Source: Candidatus Coprenecus stercorigallinarum
GTDB taxonomy: Bacteria > Bacteroidota > Bacteroidia > Bacteroidales > UBA932
NCBI GenBank assembly: GCA_018711305.1
Contig: DVIL01000002.1
Coordinates: 1 to 35,112, forward strand
Length of the DNA: 35,112 nt
Direction: 5' to 3'
Shown here: piece by piece, positions 1-8,652 of the stretch
How positions within the stretch are numbered: the first letter of the stretch is position 1
Layout: every line of letters starts with the position of its first letter
The notes under the pieces: model-generated
Told to the model about the DNA's origin: nothing
Databases searched by the model: none
What the model saw: the letters and a program-made list of their open reading frames with translations, nothing else
Program-made: the position numbers and the translations under genes

Positions 1-176
1 AAAACAAAGTCCCTCCCGTTGTTGTAGTCCTTGACTCTCAGTGCAGAATGACCGAATGCGGAAGATACGTCGCGGCCCTGGGAGCAGGTCAGCAGGGATA
101 TTGACAGGGAATCCTGTGACCGGGCTCCGGCAGTGATGGCCGCTGCCAGAATTATCAGTATAAGCCGTTTCATCAT
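1..176 (-). CDS. DUF4105 family protein, N-terminal part only
   Basis: The reading frame starts at a double ATG (complement of 174-176 or 171-173) and runs off the left edge, so only about 58 residues are visible. They show a hydrophobic signal peptide beginning MMKRLILIILAAAITAG, then a stretch with the SLLTCS...AFGHSALRV pattern typical of DUF4105 (Lnb N-terminal periplasmic domain) proteins, which are common exported proteins of unknown function in Bacteroidota. The gene is divergent from the NlpC/P60 gene at 220. A TATTTTTG -7 element lies just upstream on this strand (193 to 186). The family assignment is from recall of the motif; the start could be either ATG. Confidence 0.75.
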   Translation of the reverse strand, partial: MMKRLILIILAAAITAGARSQDSLSISLLTCSQGRDVSSAFGHSALRVKDYNNGRDFV

Positions 177-185
177 AATTATTTT

Positions 186-193
186 CAAAAATA
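186..193 (-). promoter_or_regulatory. -7 promoter element for the DUF4105 gene
   Basis: Read on the minus strand this is TATTTTTG, matching the Bacteroidota consensus TAnnTTTG. Its last base is 10 nt before the outer ATG of the DUF4105 gene. It lies back to back with the element at 207-214 serving the divergent gene. No clear -33 TTTG was found. Confidence 0.5.
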
Positions 194-206
194 AGAAAAA
201 CTCGCC

Positions 207-214
207 TATATTTG
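207..214 (+). promoter_or_regulatory. -7 promoter element for the NlpC/P60 gene
   Basis: TATATTTG matches TAnnTTTG exactly. Its last G is 6 nt before the A of the ATG at 220, so transcription would begin at or next to the start codon, implying a leaderless or nearly leaderless mRNA. No good -33 element is visible. Confidence 0.55.
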
Positions 215-219
215 CAGGA

Positions 220-1179
220 ATGAAGAAAGTTTTATTCATAATTCTCCTTCTTGCCTTCACAGCGGTATCCTATGCCGAGTCCGGAAAAAGTATGGCCTTA
301 GTATCGGTTTCGGTTACTGACATGAAGAAATCTCCTGACTATCAGTCGGAGACGGTGTCCCAGGCAATGATGGGGACTCCCGTACAGGTGACGGGGAAGG
401 AGGGTTACTGGTATTCGGTCATTACTCCCGAAGGCTACAGCGGCTGGACGACAGAGCAGAACATAGTGCTGACAAGTGAAGAGGAACATCAACGATGGAA
501 GTCATCTGAAAGGTTGATAGTCAATGACTATTTTGCTCTTGTGACTGCTTCTCCCGAGTCCGGCTCACAGGTCCTTTCCGACTGTGTCATGGGAAATATC
601 CTTGTGGGTGCCGGAGACAGCCGGAACGGTTATACCGCAGTGGAGCTTCCTGACGGCCGCAGAGGTTACGTGCCATCTGACTGCGTGTCTCCTCTCAGAC
701 AGTGGATGGAAGAGGCTGCCTGCCCGGACGGGGAAGACATAGTGTCCACAGCATGCCTTTTCCATGGTTTCCCTTACCTTTGGGGAGGGCTTTCGCCTAA
801 AGGGCTGGATTGCAGCGGACTGGTAAAATTGAGCTATTTTCTCAACGGCATCGTGCTGCTGAGGGATGCTTCCCAGCAGATAGACTTGGGCGAGGCTCTG
901 GACTGCAGTGACATTACCGGCAGTCTCCAGGCCGGAGACCTGGTCTTTTTCGGCCGTGCTGCGACAGAGGGAAGAGGACGCAGCGTCAGTCATGTGGGCA
1001 TATACATGGGTGACGGAATGATGATCCATTCGTCCCTGAGAGTCAGGGTCAATTCCCTGCTTCCCGGACGTCCGGACTCCTATACAGGGAAGAAAATAGT
1101 GGGTGCATGCCGTATTCTCGGTTATCAGGACAAGGAACCCGGTATCGTGACGGTGCTGGACCATCCCTGGTATTTTTAA
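220..1179 (+). CDS. Secreted NlpC/P60 family endopeptidase with SH3 modules
   Basis: Likely a periplasmic gamma-D-glutamyl-diamino-acid endopeptidase of the YkfC type that trims or recycles peptidoglycan stem peptides. The 319-residue protein has a signal peptide (residues 1-19, ending VSYA), two SH3-like segments (about 25-90 and 100-160), and a C-terminal NlpC/P60 domain (about 170-305). Catalytic residues are visible: Cys198 in LDCSG, His258 in SHVGIY and His270 in MIHSS. The frame is open back to 133, but the ATG at 220 is chosen because the signal peptide starts there and a -7 element sits at 207-214; the upstream extension would overlap the divergent gene. Substrate specificity is inferred from the family architecture. 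Confidence 0.88.
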   Translation: MKKVLFIILLLAFTAVSYAESGKSMALVSVSVTDMKKSPDYQSETVSQAMMGTPVQVTGKEGYWYSVITPEGYSGWTTEQNIVLTSEEEHQRWKSSERLIVNDYFALVTASPESGSQVLSDCVMGNILVGAGDSRNGYTAVELPDGRRGYVPSDCVSPLRQWMEEAACPDGEDIVSTACLFHGFPYLWGGLSPKGLDCSGLVKLSYFLNGIVLLRDASQQIDLGEALDCSDITGSLQAGDLVFFGRAATEGRGRSVSHVGIYMGDGMMIHSSLRVRVNSLLPGRPDSYTGKKIVGACRILGYQDKEPGIVTVLDHPWYF

Positions 1180-1184
1180 GTTTG
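1177..1184 (+). promoter_or_regulatory. Possible -7 promoter element for the guaB-ostA run
   Basis: TAAGTTTG matches TAnnTTTG and overlaps the stop codon of the preceding gene. It lies 37 nt before the ATG at 1221. No clear -33 TTTG is present, so this is a weak call. Confidence 0.35.
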
Positions 1185-1220
1185 AAATTGACAGTTAACA
1201 ATTTATAAATCGCGATTATC

Positions 1221-1502
1221 ATGAATTTAAGAGTTATCAAGAAAGACATCAACTACATGGTGGACGAGTTCGTTTCGGACGCAGTCATCAGCATGAGTTT
1301 CCATGACGACAACGAAAAGGCCGAGCAGATCGTAGGCCTTATCAATGATGTACTCGATCTCAGGGACGAAACACTGGCGAAGGTCAGTCATCCCGAAGGT
1401 GACAAGAGGGCATATTACCGCAATCTTACCGACGAGCTGCTCAGCGCTCTCGATGTAAAGTATGACAGACTCAGTGCAATAGTGGCCAGGAAAGCCGAAT
1501 AA
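1221..1502 (+). CDS. Small conserved protein of unknown function
   Basis: A 93-residue acidic soluble protein with no signal peptide or membrane segment. It looks helical, with many Asp, Glu, Leu and Val residues, and contains no cysteine. I do not recognise a named family. It lies 15 bp upstream of guaB on the same strand and probably shares its transcript, starting from the TAAGTTTG element at 1177-1184. Coding is supported by the tight spacing and by codon use like its neighbours. The start at 1221 is the first in-frame ATG after the upstream stop codon. Confidence 0.75.
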   Translation: MNLRVIKKDINYMVDEFVSDAVISMSFHDDNEKAEQIVGLINDVLDLRDETLAKVSHPEGDKRAYYRNLTDELLSALDVKYDRLSAIVARKAE

Positions 1503-1517
1503 TCAGAAGCGGCCGCT

Positions 1518-2987
1518 ATGCAGATGTATACCAATTCCCCGATAGTGGAAGGACTCACGTTTGATGATGTCCTTCTTATTCCGGCTCATTCGGACGTACT
1601 GCCCCGCGAAGTGGACATTACCACGAAACTGACCCGGGAGATATCCCTTCATACCCCCATCGTGTCCGCCGCAATGGATACTGTCACCGAGGCGGACCTG
1701 GCGATAGCCATTGCCAGGGAGGGAGGTATCGGAGTGATACACAAGAATATGCCCATCGAAGTCCAGATGGAGCAGGTGCGCAAGGTCAAGAGGGCCGAGA
1801 ACGGAATGATCTACGATCCCGTGACCATCCGCGAGAACGCCACTGTAGGTGACGCTCTCAATCTCATGCACGAGAACCACATCGGCGGCATACCCGTAGT
1901 GGATGCACGCGGAATGCTCTGCGGTATAGTCACCAACAGGGATCTGCGTTTCCAGGACAATCCCAAGACACCCATATCCGAGGTGATGACAAAGGAGAAC
2001 CTGATCACCACTACTGACGGGACCAATCTGAAGGAGGCGACCGGGCTCCTCCGCCGCTACAAGATAGAGAAGCTTCTGGTAGTGGATAAGGAAGGCCGTC
2101 TGGCAGGTCTGATCACCTACAAGGATATCATGAAGATCAAGGACAATCCCACTGCCAGCAAGGATGCCAAGGGACGTCTGCTCGTGGCTGCTGCTGTGGG
2201 CATCAACTCCGAGAGTATCCAGAAGGTGGAGATGCTGATGAGTGTCGAGCCTGATGCACTTGTATTCGATACGGCCCACGGCCATTCGGAGGGTGTGCTG
2301 AGGGTGCTGAAGACAGTCCGTCAGAAGTTCCCCGACCTGCAGATCATTGCCGGCAATATCGCCACCGGAGAGGCGGCTCTTGCCTTGAAGGAGTGCGGAG
2401 TCGATGCAGTGAAGGTAGGTATCGGCCCCGGATCCATCTGTACTACCCGTATCATCGCAGGTGTGGGAGTACCCCAGCTCTCGGCTGTCATGATGGCCGC
2501 CGAGGCACTGAAGGGATCAGGTATCCCCATCATCGCCGACGGAGGTATCCGGTACTCGGGTGACATCGTCAAGGCTCTGGCCGCCGGTGCAGATACCATC
2601 ATGGCCGGCTCTCTCTTCGCCGGAGTGGAGGAGTCTCCCGGTGAGACAATCATTCTCAACGGACGTAAGTTCAAGTCATACCGCGGAATGGGCTCGCTCG
2701 AGGCCATGCAGCTGGGCTCCAAGGACCGTTACTTCCAGGATATGGAGGAGGATATCAAGAAGCTCGTCCCCGAGGGCATTGTGGCCCAGGTTCCCTACAA
2801 GGGTACACTCTCGGAAGTGGTCTACCAGCTCATAGGAGGTCTGCGGGCAGGTATGGGTTACTGTGGAGCACACAATCTGCAGGAACTGAAGAAAGCCCGT
2901 TTCGTGCGCATCACGGCCGCGGGTATGGCCGAAAGCCATCCTCACGACGTGACCATTACACGCGAGGCTCCCAACTACAGCAGGTAG
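1518..2987 (+). CDS. guaB: IMP dehydrogenase
   Basis: Converts IMP to XMP with NAD+, the committed step of guanine nucleotide synthesis, in the cytoplasm. The 489-residue protein has the usual length. It starts with the family hallmark LTFDDVLLIPAHS, carries two CBS domains (about residues 95-210) inserted in the TIM barrel, and has the active-site loop GIGPGSICTTR with catalytic Cys308. The GDIVKALAAGAD phosphate-binding region and the KDRYFQ flap are present. The start at 1518 is used; an ATG two codons later (1524) is possible. The next gene begins 12 nt after the stop. Confidence 0.97.
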   Translation: MQMYTNSPIVEGLTFDDVLLIPAHSDVLPREVDITTKLTREISLHTPIVSAAMDTVTEADLAIAIAREGGIGVIHKNMPIEVQMEQVRKVKRAENGMIYDPVTIRENATVGDALNLMHENHIGGIPVVDARGMLCGIVTNRDLRFQDNPKTPISEVMTKENLITTTDGTNLKEATGLLRRYKIEKLLVVDKEGRLAGLITYKDIMKIKDNPTASKDAKGRLLVAAAVGINSESIQKVEMLMSVEPDALVFDTAHGHSEGVLRVLKTVRQKFPDLQIIAGNIATGEAALALKECGVDAVKVGIGPGSICTTRIIAGVGVPQLSAVMMAAEALKGSGIPIIADGGIRYSGDIVKALAAGADTIMAGSLFAGVEESPGETIILNGRKFKSYRGMGSLEAMQLGSKDRYFQDMEEDIKKLVPEGIVAQVPYKGTLSEVVYQLIGGLRAGMGYCGAHNLQELKKARFVRITAAGMAESHPHDVTITREAPNYSR

Positions 2988-2999
2988 TTGCACCGTGAT

Positions 3000-3860
3000 A
3001 TGCCTATGAGGAGGGTTCTGTGCATATTGCTGCTGTGCCTCTCTGTATCATCCTGCCGTCTCTACGACCGCCTCTTCAAGGGGGATGCGGTCGCCAGGGT
3101 CGGCAAGGATGTGTTGTACAGAAGTGATGTGGAGAACCTCAATATAAAAGGTTTTTCGCCTGAGGACAGTGCCCGGATGGTAGAACGGTACATCCAGTCG
3201 TGGGCCAAGGACCGCCTTCTGCTCGAAATGGCGGAGAGCCGTCTGTCCAAGGCCGACCGGGATGTGGAGGCCCAGCTGGAGGAGTACCGCCAGCAACTGC
3301 TGGTCTACCGGTATGAGCAGCAGTATGTGGAGCAGCGTCTTGACACGGTGGTAACGGAGGCAGAATACCGGATGTTCTACGATGCCAATCCGCAGAGCTT
3401 CGAGACGCACGTCCCCCTGATGCGCGGCGTGTACATCAAGATAAGCGACAATTCTCCCAATCTCAATCCCATAAAGTCCCTTTACCGGACACGGGTCGAG
3501 GAGGATATGGACAGACTCGGCCAGCTGTGCTACACATCGGCAGACAAATACTACATCTTCGATGATTGGGTGTCGCTGGAAGTCGTTGCCGAAGAGGCCG
3601 GTATGGAACTGCAGGAGGTGGCCGGAATCCTCGATGACCGTTCCTACATGGAGCGCAGCCGGATGGGATACACATACCTGGTGTCGGTGTCGGACTATGT
3701 ACCTGCAGGGTCTCTGGCACCCTACGGATATTGCAGGCCGAGGATAAGGGATGTCATCCTGAGCAGAAGAAAACAGGAGTTGATAACAAGTTTGGAACGG
3801 AATCTGCTTAATGACGCTATAGGTTCCGATAAGTTGATAATATATTCTGAGAAGAAATGA
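3000..3860 (+). CDS. SurA-like lipoprotein lacking a clear PPIase domain
   Basis: A lipoprotein of about 286 residues. The N-terminus is basic and hydrophobic and ends at a lipobox (SVSSC), with the lipidated Cys at residue 19 from the ATG at 3000. The region after it (AVARVGKDVLYRSDVENL, then a charged helical stretch) resembles the SurA/PpiD N-terminal chaperone fold, but I see no parvulin catalytic domain. It is probably a periplasmic chaperone partner of the SurA encoded next, with which it overlaps by 4 bp (ATGA). Starts at 2988 (TTG) or 3006 (ATG) are possible; 3000 or 3006 fit the signal peptide better. The chaperone role is inferred from resemblance and context. Confidence 0.75.
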   Translation: MPMRRVLCILLLCLSVSSCRLYDRLFKGDAVARVGKDVLYRSDVENLNIKGFSPEDSARMVERYIQSWAKDRLLLEMAESRLSKADRDVEAQLEEYRQQLLVYRYEQQYVEQRLDTVVTEAEYRMFYDANPQSFETHVPLMRGVYIKISDNSPNLNPIKSLYRTRVEEDMDRLGQLCYTSADKYYIFDDWVSLEVVAEEAGMELQEVAGILDDRSYMERSRMGYTYLVSVSDYVPAGSLAPYGYCRPRIRDVILSRRKQELITSLERNLLNDAIGSDKLIIYSEKK

Positions 3861-5218
3861 AGATAAAAGTAGTATTGGCAGTGGCGGCCGTCCTGGTAAC
3901 GGCAGCATGGAGTCTCCGGGCACAGAAGTATGACGGATTGATTGACAAGACAGTAGCTTTGGTAGGAAACAGTATGATCCAGCTCTCGCAGGTGGAAGGG
4001 GAGGTTCAGATGATGCAGTTCCAAGGCTATGTGTCGGACCGCAACCTGAGGTGCGAGGTCCTGGAGAATATGATGGTCTCCAAGCTGTTCTATACCCAGG
4101 CGCAGCTGGACAGTCTGTCTGTCAATCCGGATATGGTGGATGCGTCCCTCAATGAGAGAGTCAACAATATCCTCTCCCAGCTTGGAGGCGAGGAGGAAGT
4201 GGAAAAATATTTCGGAAAACCCCTCCACCGTCTCCGTCAGGAGTGGCGCGAGGCGTTCGTAGAGCAGAATCTGGCACAGGAGATGCAGCAGGAGGTGGCC
4301 GGCAAGATTACGGAAGTGACTCCGAAGGATGTGGAACAGTTCTACCGCCGTGTCCCCAAAGACAGTCTACCGGTAATCCCCACCCAGTACCAATACAGCC
4401 AGATAGTGCTGTATCCCAATACTGAAAGAGCAAAACTCGCAGTCCGTGAGCGTCTTCTGGAGTTCCGTCAGAGAATCCTCGACGGGGAGAAATTCTCCCT
4501 GCTGGCGACTCTCTATTCGGAAGATCCGGGCAGTGCGATGCGCGGAGGCGAGCTCGGAATGGCGTCCAAGTCGATTTTCTGGCCTGCGTTCAGTGATGCG
4601 GCGATGTCCCTCAAGGAAGGGCAGGTCTCCCCTATAGTCGAGACGCCTGACGGATTCCACCTGATACAGCTGATCAAGAAGGACGGCGACATGTTCAATG
4701 CCCGTCATATCCTCATAAAGCCCAAATATACCATCGAGGACCGTGACTCGGCCTTTATCCGTCTGGACTCGATCCGGACGGTGGTGGCGGCAGACAGCAT
4801 AACATTCCAGCAGGCAGCCAGAATGTTTTCAGAGGACCCCAAGAGCCGTACCAACGGCGGTCTGGTGGCCGATCCCATGAGCGGTGCGCCCTTTTTTGAG
4901 GTAGACCGTCTCAAACCTGCCGATTACAACGTCCTCAAGAATATGAAGGAAGGCGAGATATCCGAGCCCTTCGAATCTGTGGATGACGAGGGACGAAGCG
5001 GCAACACCATATATAAGATAATCCGTCTTGAAAAGATCCGTCCCTCACATCAGGCCACAGTGGAGGAGGATTTCAACGTGCTGCTGGATATTGCGACAAA
5101 CCAAAAGAGAATAAAGGCTATAGAGGATTTTATAAAGGACAAGCAGGAAACTACCTATATAGTCATTGACCCGATGTTCCAGAACTGCGATTTCAGGCGT
5201 GACGGTTGGATAAAATGA
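3857..5218 (+). CDS. surA: Periplasmic chaperone / peptidyl-prolyl isomerase, SurA type
   Basis: Folds and escorts outer-membrane proteins through the periplasm. The 453-residue protein has a signal peptide (1-22, ending LRAQ), a SurA_N region (about 25-165), a first parvulin domain beginning near residue 177 (YSQIVLYP, with EDPGSAMRGGELG) and a second beginning near 281 (NARHILIKP, with EDPKSRTNGGLV). A C-terminal helical tail of about 60 residues follows. It overlaps the upstream lipoprotein gene by 4 bp and the downstream OstA-like gene by 4 bp (ATGA at 5215-5218), so the three are translationally coupled. The surA symbol rests on architecture and context. Confidence 0.88.
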   Translation: MKIKVVLAVAAVLVTAAWSLRAQKYDGLIDKTVALVGNSMIQLSQVEGEVQMMQFQGYVSDRNLRCEVLENMMVSKLFYTQAQLDSLSVNPDMVDASLNERVNNILSQLGGEEEVEKYFGKPLHRLRQEWREAFVEQNLAQEMQQEVAGKITEVTPKDVEQFYRRVPKDSLPVIPTQYQYSQIVLYPNTERAKLAVRERLLEFRQRILDGEKFSLLATLYSEDPGSAMRGGELGMASKSIFWPAFSDAAMSLKEGQVSPIVETPDGFHLIQLIKKDGDMFNARHILIKPKYTIEDRDSAFIRLDSIRTVVAADSITFQQAARMFSEDPKSRTNGGLVADPMSGAPFFEVDRLKPADYNVLKNMKEGEISEPFESVDDEGRSGNTIYKIIRLEKIRPSHQATVEEDFNVLLDIATNQKRIKAIEDFIKDKQETTYIVIDPMFQNCDFRRDGWIK

Positions 5219-7104
5219 GACGAGCCATTATCTGGACCCTTCTGACCGTGCTGCTTCTTCCCCAGGCTGCATCTGCCCGCGAGGAAAAGAGAGACTCATT
5301 GGTGCGCCTGATATCAGCCGATATGGCGCGGCTTGTGGAAATAGACGGCATGGAGTACCGTAAGATAGTCGGGGAGGCGGTTTTCCTTCATAACGACACG
5401 TATCTTTATTGCGACAGTGCGTATTGGAACGTGAAGGGGGATTATATCGATGCCATAGGCCATGTGAGGATAGAACAGGAAAATACCGTTCTTACGGGAG
5501 ACAGCATCAAGTATGTCATCCCCGAGAATACCGCCAGATTCAGGGGGCATCTTGTGGAACTTCTGGACAAGGACAGCAATATTCTGAGGACCAACCATCT
5601 GGACTACAATACAAAGGACAGTGTCGCCTTTTTTTACCGGGGAGGTGCGATGAAGGACTCCGACGGCAATCTTATAGAGAGCCTTACCGGGCGTTATCAG
5701 GCCCGTCTCGGAAAATTCGACTTTATCGGGGAAGTGGAGATGTTTTCCGATTCCCTGTTCTTTACCTGTGATACCCTGTACTACGATACCGGAACAGAGG
5801 TGGCCGAGTTTTACGGCAGGACCAGAGGATGGTATGGCCCGAACTGCATTTACTCCGGAGACGGGCGTTACGAGCGGCCTCATGAGAAGTTCTATTTCCA
5901 TCGTGATGTGCATATCCTCACCGAGGAATACGAGCTGTGGTGCGATTCCCTGTACTACGACCGGAATACAGAATATTCCCGCCTCCTTGGCAATGTACAG
6001 CTTTTGGATACGGTCGACAATGCCATAGCCCTTGCCGGAGATCTGAGGTACTGGAACGACCCCCGCAGGGCGGAGCTGTACCGCGATCCGGCAGTAGTGC
6101 TGATCACCGAAGGCGAGGGTGGGGGCAGGGACTCGGTATTCATGGCCTCCGATACCCTGATATACTATACGCGCCGTATGTTTGAACTGGACAGCGCACT
6201 TGTGGCTGCCGCCAAGGAACGCTACGATGTCGCTATGGTGGACCCCCTGGCTTCAATGAAGAAGAACAGCGGCCCTCAGAGTGCCGTACCGCAGAGTGCT
6301 GCAGCACCGGAAGATACTACGGCTTCGGCGGATACCGTCGCAGTCGTGCAGGATTCCCTCGCTCTGCCGCCTCCGCCGGATACGACCTCGGTCTCATTTG
6401 TGGAAGCATATCACAACGTCCGTATTTACAAGAGCGATATACAGCTGTTGTGCGATTCCCTGCTGTTTACATCCATCGACTCCATTGCACGTATTTTCAA
6501 GGAACCGGTTATATGGTATGAGATCAGGAACCAGATAACGGCGGACAGCATGCAGTTCCTGCTGCGCAACCAGACCCTCGAAAAGGGCTTTCTGTTCTCC
6601 AATGCCTTCGTCATATCGGAGGAGGAACCTGGCAAGTACTATCATCAGATAAAGTCCCCGGAGATGATCGGCTATTTCAAGGACAACCAGGTGTCGCGTT
6701 TCGATGCCCTCGGAGGTGTCAACGCCCTGTTTTTCGTCGCCGAGGATTCGGTGGTCACAACGATGAACCAGAAGGAGTGCCGCCTGATGACCGGCCGCCT
6801 GAAAGACGGTCAGGTACAGCGTATTCTCTATACCGAGAATATCAAGAGCGATGCCTATCCGGTGGAGGAGCTTACGGAAGACAAGTCCCGTCTGAGGAAT
6901 TTCAACTGGATGCCAGACCTGCGTCCTGCCACGCGATATGATGTGACGCAGCGTCCCGTACATCTTTCCGGCCGTAAGGAGATGACGCCTGCGCCCTGGT
7001 TCCCCGAATTCAGGTATGCGGACAGATATTTCGAAGGTTACATGGAAGGTGTCCTTGCAGAGATAGAAAGTAGAAAGCCGATAATCTGGATAGAAAGACA
7101 ATAA
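5215..7104 (+). CDS. OstA/LptA-like outer-membrane biogenesis protein
   Basis: A 629-residue exported protein. A signal peptide (about 1-21, ending ASA) is followed by many repeated short beta segments of the form CDSLYY.....Y..LG.V, the signature of the OstA/LptA/LptD-N jelly-roll that carries lipopolysaccharide across the periplasm. A Pro/Ser/Ala/Thr-rich linker lies at about residues 345-395, after which beta repeats resume. It lacks the C-terminal LptD barrel. The ATG at 5215 is chosen over the TTG at 5206 because it gives a clean signal peptide and a 4-bp overlap with surA. A role in LPS transport is inferred from the family. Confidence 0.82.
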   Translation: MRRAIIWTLLTVLLLPQAASAREEKRDSLVRLISADMARLVEIDGMEYRKIVGEAVFLHNDTYLYCDSAYWNVKGDYIDAIGHVRIEQENTVLTGDSIKYVIPENTARFRGHLVELLDKDSNILRTNHLDYNTKDSVAFFYRGGAMKDSDGNLIESLTGRYQARLGKFDFIGEVEMFSDSLFFTCDTLYYDTGTEVAEFYGRTRGWYGPNCIYSGDGRYERPHEKFYFHRDVHILTEEYELWCDSLYYDRNTEYSRLLGNVQLLDTVDNAIALAGDLRYWNDPRRAELYRDPAVVLITEGEGGGRDSVFMASDTLIYYTRRMFELDSALVAAAKERYDVAMVDPLASMKKNSGPQSAVPQSAAAPEDTTASADTVAVVQDSLALPPPPDTTSVSFVEAYHNVRIYKSDIQLLCDSLLFTSIDSIARIFKEPVIWYEIRNQITADSMQFLLRNQTLEKGFLFSNAFVISEEEPGKYYHQIKSPEMIGYFKDNQVSRFDALGGVNALFFVAEDSVVTTMNQKECRLMTGRLKDGQVQRILYTENIKSDAYPVEELTEDKSRLRNFNWMPDLRPATRYDVTQRPVHLSGRKEMTPAPWFPEFRYADRYFEGYMEGVLAEIESRKPIIWIERQ

Positions 7105-7111
7105 TTTTTCA

Positions 7112-7119
7112 TATATTTG
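7112..7119 (+). promoter_or_regulatory. -7 promoter element for the hut operon
   Basis: TATATTTG, an exact TAnnTTTG match, lies 35 nt before the ATG of hutH and just after the stop of the OstA-like gene. It allows an ordinary leader of about 28 nt. No strong -33 TTTG was found. Confidence 0.55.
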
Positions 7120-7153
7120 TAAGTTGATTGATAACTCTTTAAATTACAAATAT

Positions 7154-8650
7154 ATGGTACAATTTGACATAGATGTCCTCAAACATTCCTTCGAGGAAGT
7201 GAAGTCCCTGCTTGATCCCCGGTGCCGTCTGCATCTCGGAGATGAGTCCCGCAGAAGAATCGCAAAGTGCAGAAATTATCTTGATGAGAGAATGAAGAGC
7301 CAGAAGGCTCCTATTTACGGAGTCACAACCGGTTTCGGCTCGCTGTGCAATGTGTCGGTGGATATGGACCAGCTCTCCACGCTTCAGAAGAATCTGGTGA
7401 TGTCGCATGCATGCGGAGTAGGCGATGAGGTAAGGCCGGAGATAGTCAGGCTGATGATAGCCCTCAAGGTCAAATCCCTTTCGTACGGTTACTCGGGAGT
7501 GCGTGTGGAGACGGTGGAAAGGCTTGTGGACTTCTTCAATGAGGGAGTGGTTCCGGTGGTCTATCAGCAGGGCTCGCTCGGAGCTTCCGGCGACCTGGCA
7601 CCTCTTGCGAACATGTGTCTGCCGCTGCTCGGTCTCGGAGAGTTCGATTATAAAGGAAAGAGGTATCCCGGAAGCGAACTGGAAAGGATTTTCGGGTGGA
7701 AGCCCCTGACTCTTGCCTCCAAGGAAGGTCTTGCGCTTCTGAACGGAACCCAGTTCATGCTGGCCCATGCAGTGTGGTGCCTGTGCCATGCCAGACACAT
7801 ATCGGCTGTGGCGGACAAGGTGGCCACTGTCTCTCTCGAGGCATTCAACGGGCGTAAGGAGCCGTTTACTCCTGGCGTGCATGCCGTCCGTCCCCACAGG
7901 GGACAGATCGAGACGGCCCGGACCATACTCGGCTATCTGCAGGGCAGCCAGCTTATTGACGGTCCCGGCAAGGAAGTGCAGGATCCTTATTCCTTCCGAT
8001 GTGTCCCTCAGGTGCACGGAGCTTCCAAGGATGCGCTCGGTTATGTCGAAAGTGTATTCATGACTGAGGTCAACAGTGCGACCGACAACCCTACTGTTCT
8101 TCCCGACGAGGATCAGGTCATCTCTGCCGGCAACTTCCACGGCCAGCCGCTGTCCATCACTCTCGATTTCCTCGCTATCGCAATGGCTGAGCTCGGCTCC
8201 ATCTCCGAGCGCCGTACATATCAGCTGATTTCCGGAAAAAGAGGACTGCCTTCATTCCTGGTGGCCAAGTCCGGTCTGAACTCCGGATTCATGATCCCGC
8301 AGTATGCGGCTGCCTCCATAGTGAGCCAGAACAAGCAGCTGTGTACCCCCTGTGTGGTGGATACCATTGATTCGTCGCAGGGTCAGGAGGATCATGTGAG
8401 CATGGGCGCAAACGCCGCTACCAAGTGTGTGAGGGTAGTGGAGAATGTGGAGAAGATCCTCGGCATAGAGATGTTCAATGCCGCGCAGGCCCTCGAGTTC
8501 CGTCACCGTGCCGGAGCCGGCAAGTCTTCGCCCGTGATTGAGAAGTTCTTCGAGGATTACCGCAAGGAGGTGCCTTTTGTGGAGGAGGATACGGTGATGT
8601 ACACCAATATCCGCAAGTCAGTGGATTTTATAAAAAATACTGAAATTTAG
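7154..8650 (+). CDS. hutH: Histidine ammonia-lyase
   Basis: Deaminates L-histidine to trans-urocanate, the first step of histidine degradation. The 498-residue protein carries the Ala144-Ser145-Gly146 triad (in GSLGASGDLAPL) that cyclises into the MIO electrophile, and the conserved YGVTTGFGSL, TDNP and QDHVSMGANA-type segments (seen here as QEDHVSMGANA). Length and triad position match characterised bacterial enzymes. The frame is open to 7124 (TTG), but the ATG at 7154 fits homologues. It is first in an operon with hutI and ftcD; hutI begins 2 nt after the stop. No hutU is present in the window. Confidence 0.97.
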   Translation: MVQFDIDVLKHSFEEVKSLLDPRCRLHLGDESRRRIAKCRNYLDERMKSQKAPIYGVTTGFGSLCNVSVDMDQLSTLQKNLVMSHACGVGDEVRPEIVRLMIALKVKSLSYGYSGVRVETVERLVDFFNEGVVPVVYQQGSLGASGDLAPLANMCLPLLGLGEFDYKGKRYPGSELERIFGWKPLTLASKEGLALLNGTQFMLAHAVWCLCHARHISAVADKVATVSLEAFNGRKEPFTPGVHAVRPHRGQIETARTILGYLQGSQLIDGPGKEVQDPYSFRCVPQVHGASKDALGYVESVFMTEVNSATDNPTVLPDEDQVISAGNFHGQPLSITLDFLAIAMAELGSISERRTYQLISGKRGLPSFLVAKSGLNSGFMIPQYAAASIVSQNKQLCTPCVVDTIDSSQGQEDHVSMGANAATKCVRVVENVEKILGIEMFNAAQALEFRHRAGAGKSSPVIEKFFEDYRKEVPFVEEDTVMYTNIRKSVDFIKNTEI

Positions 8651-8652
8651 AA

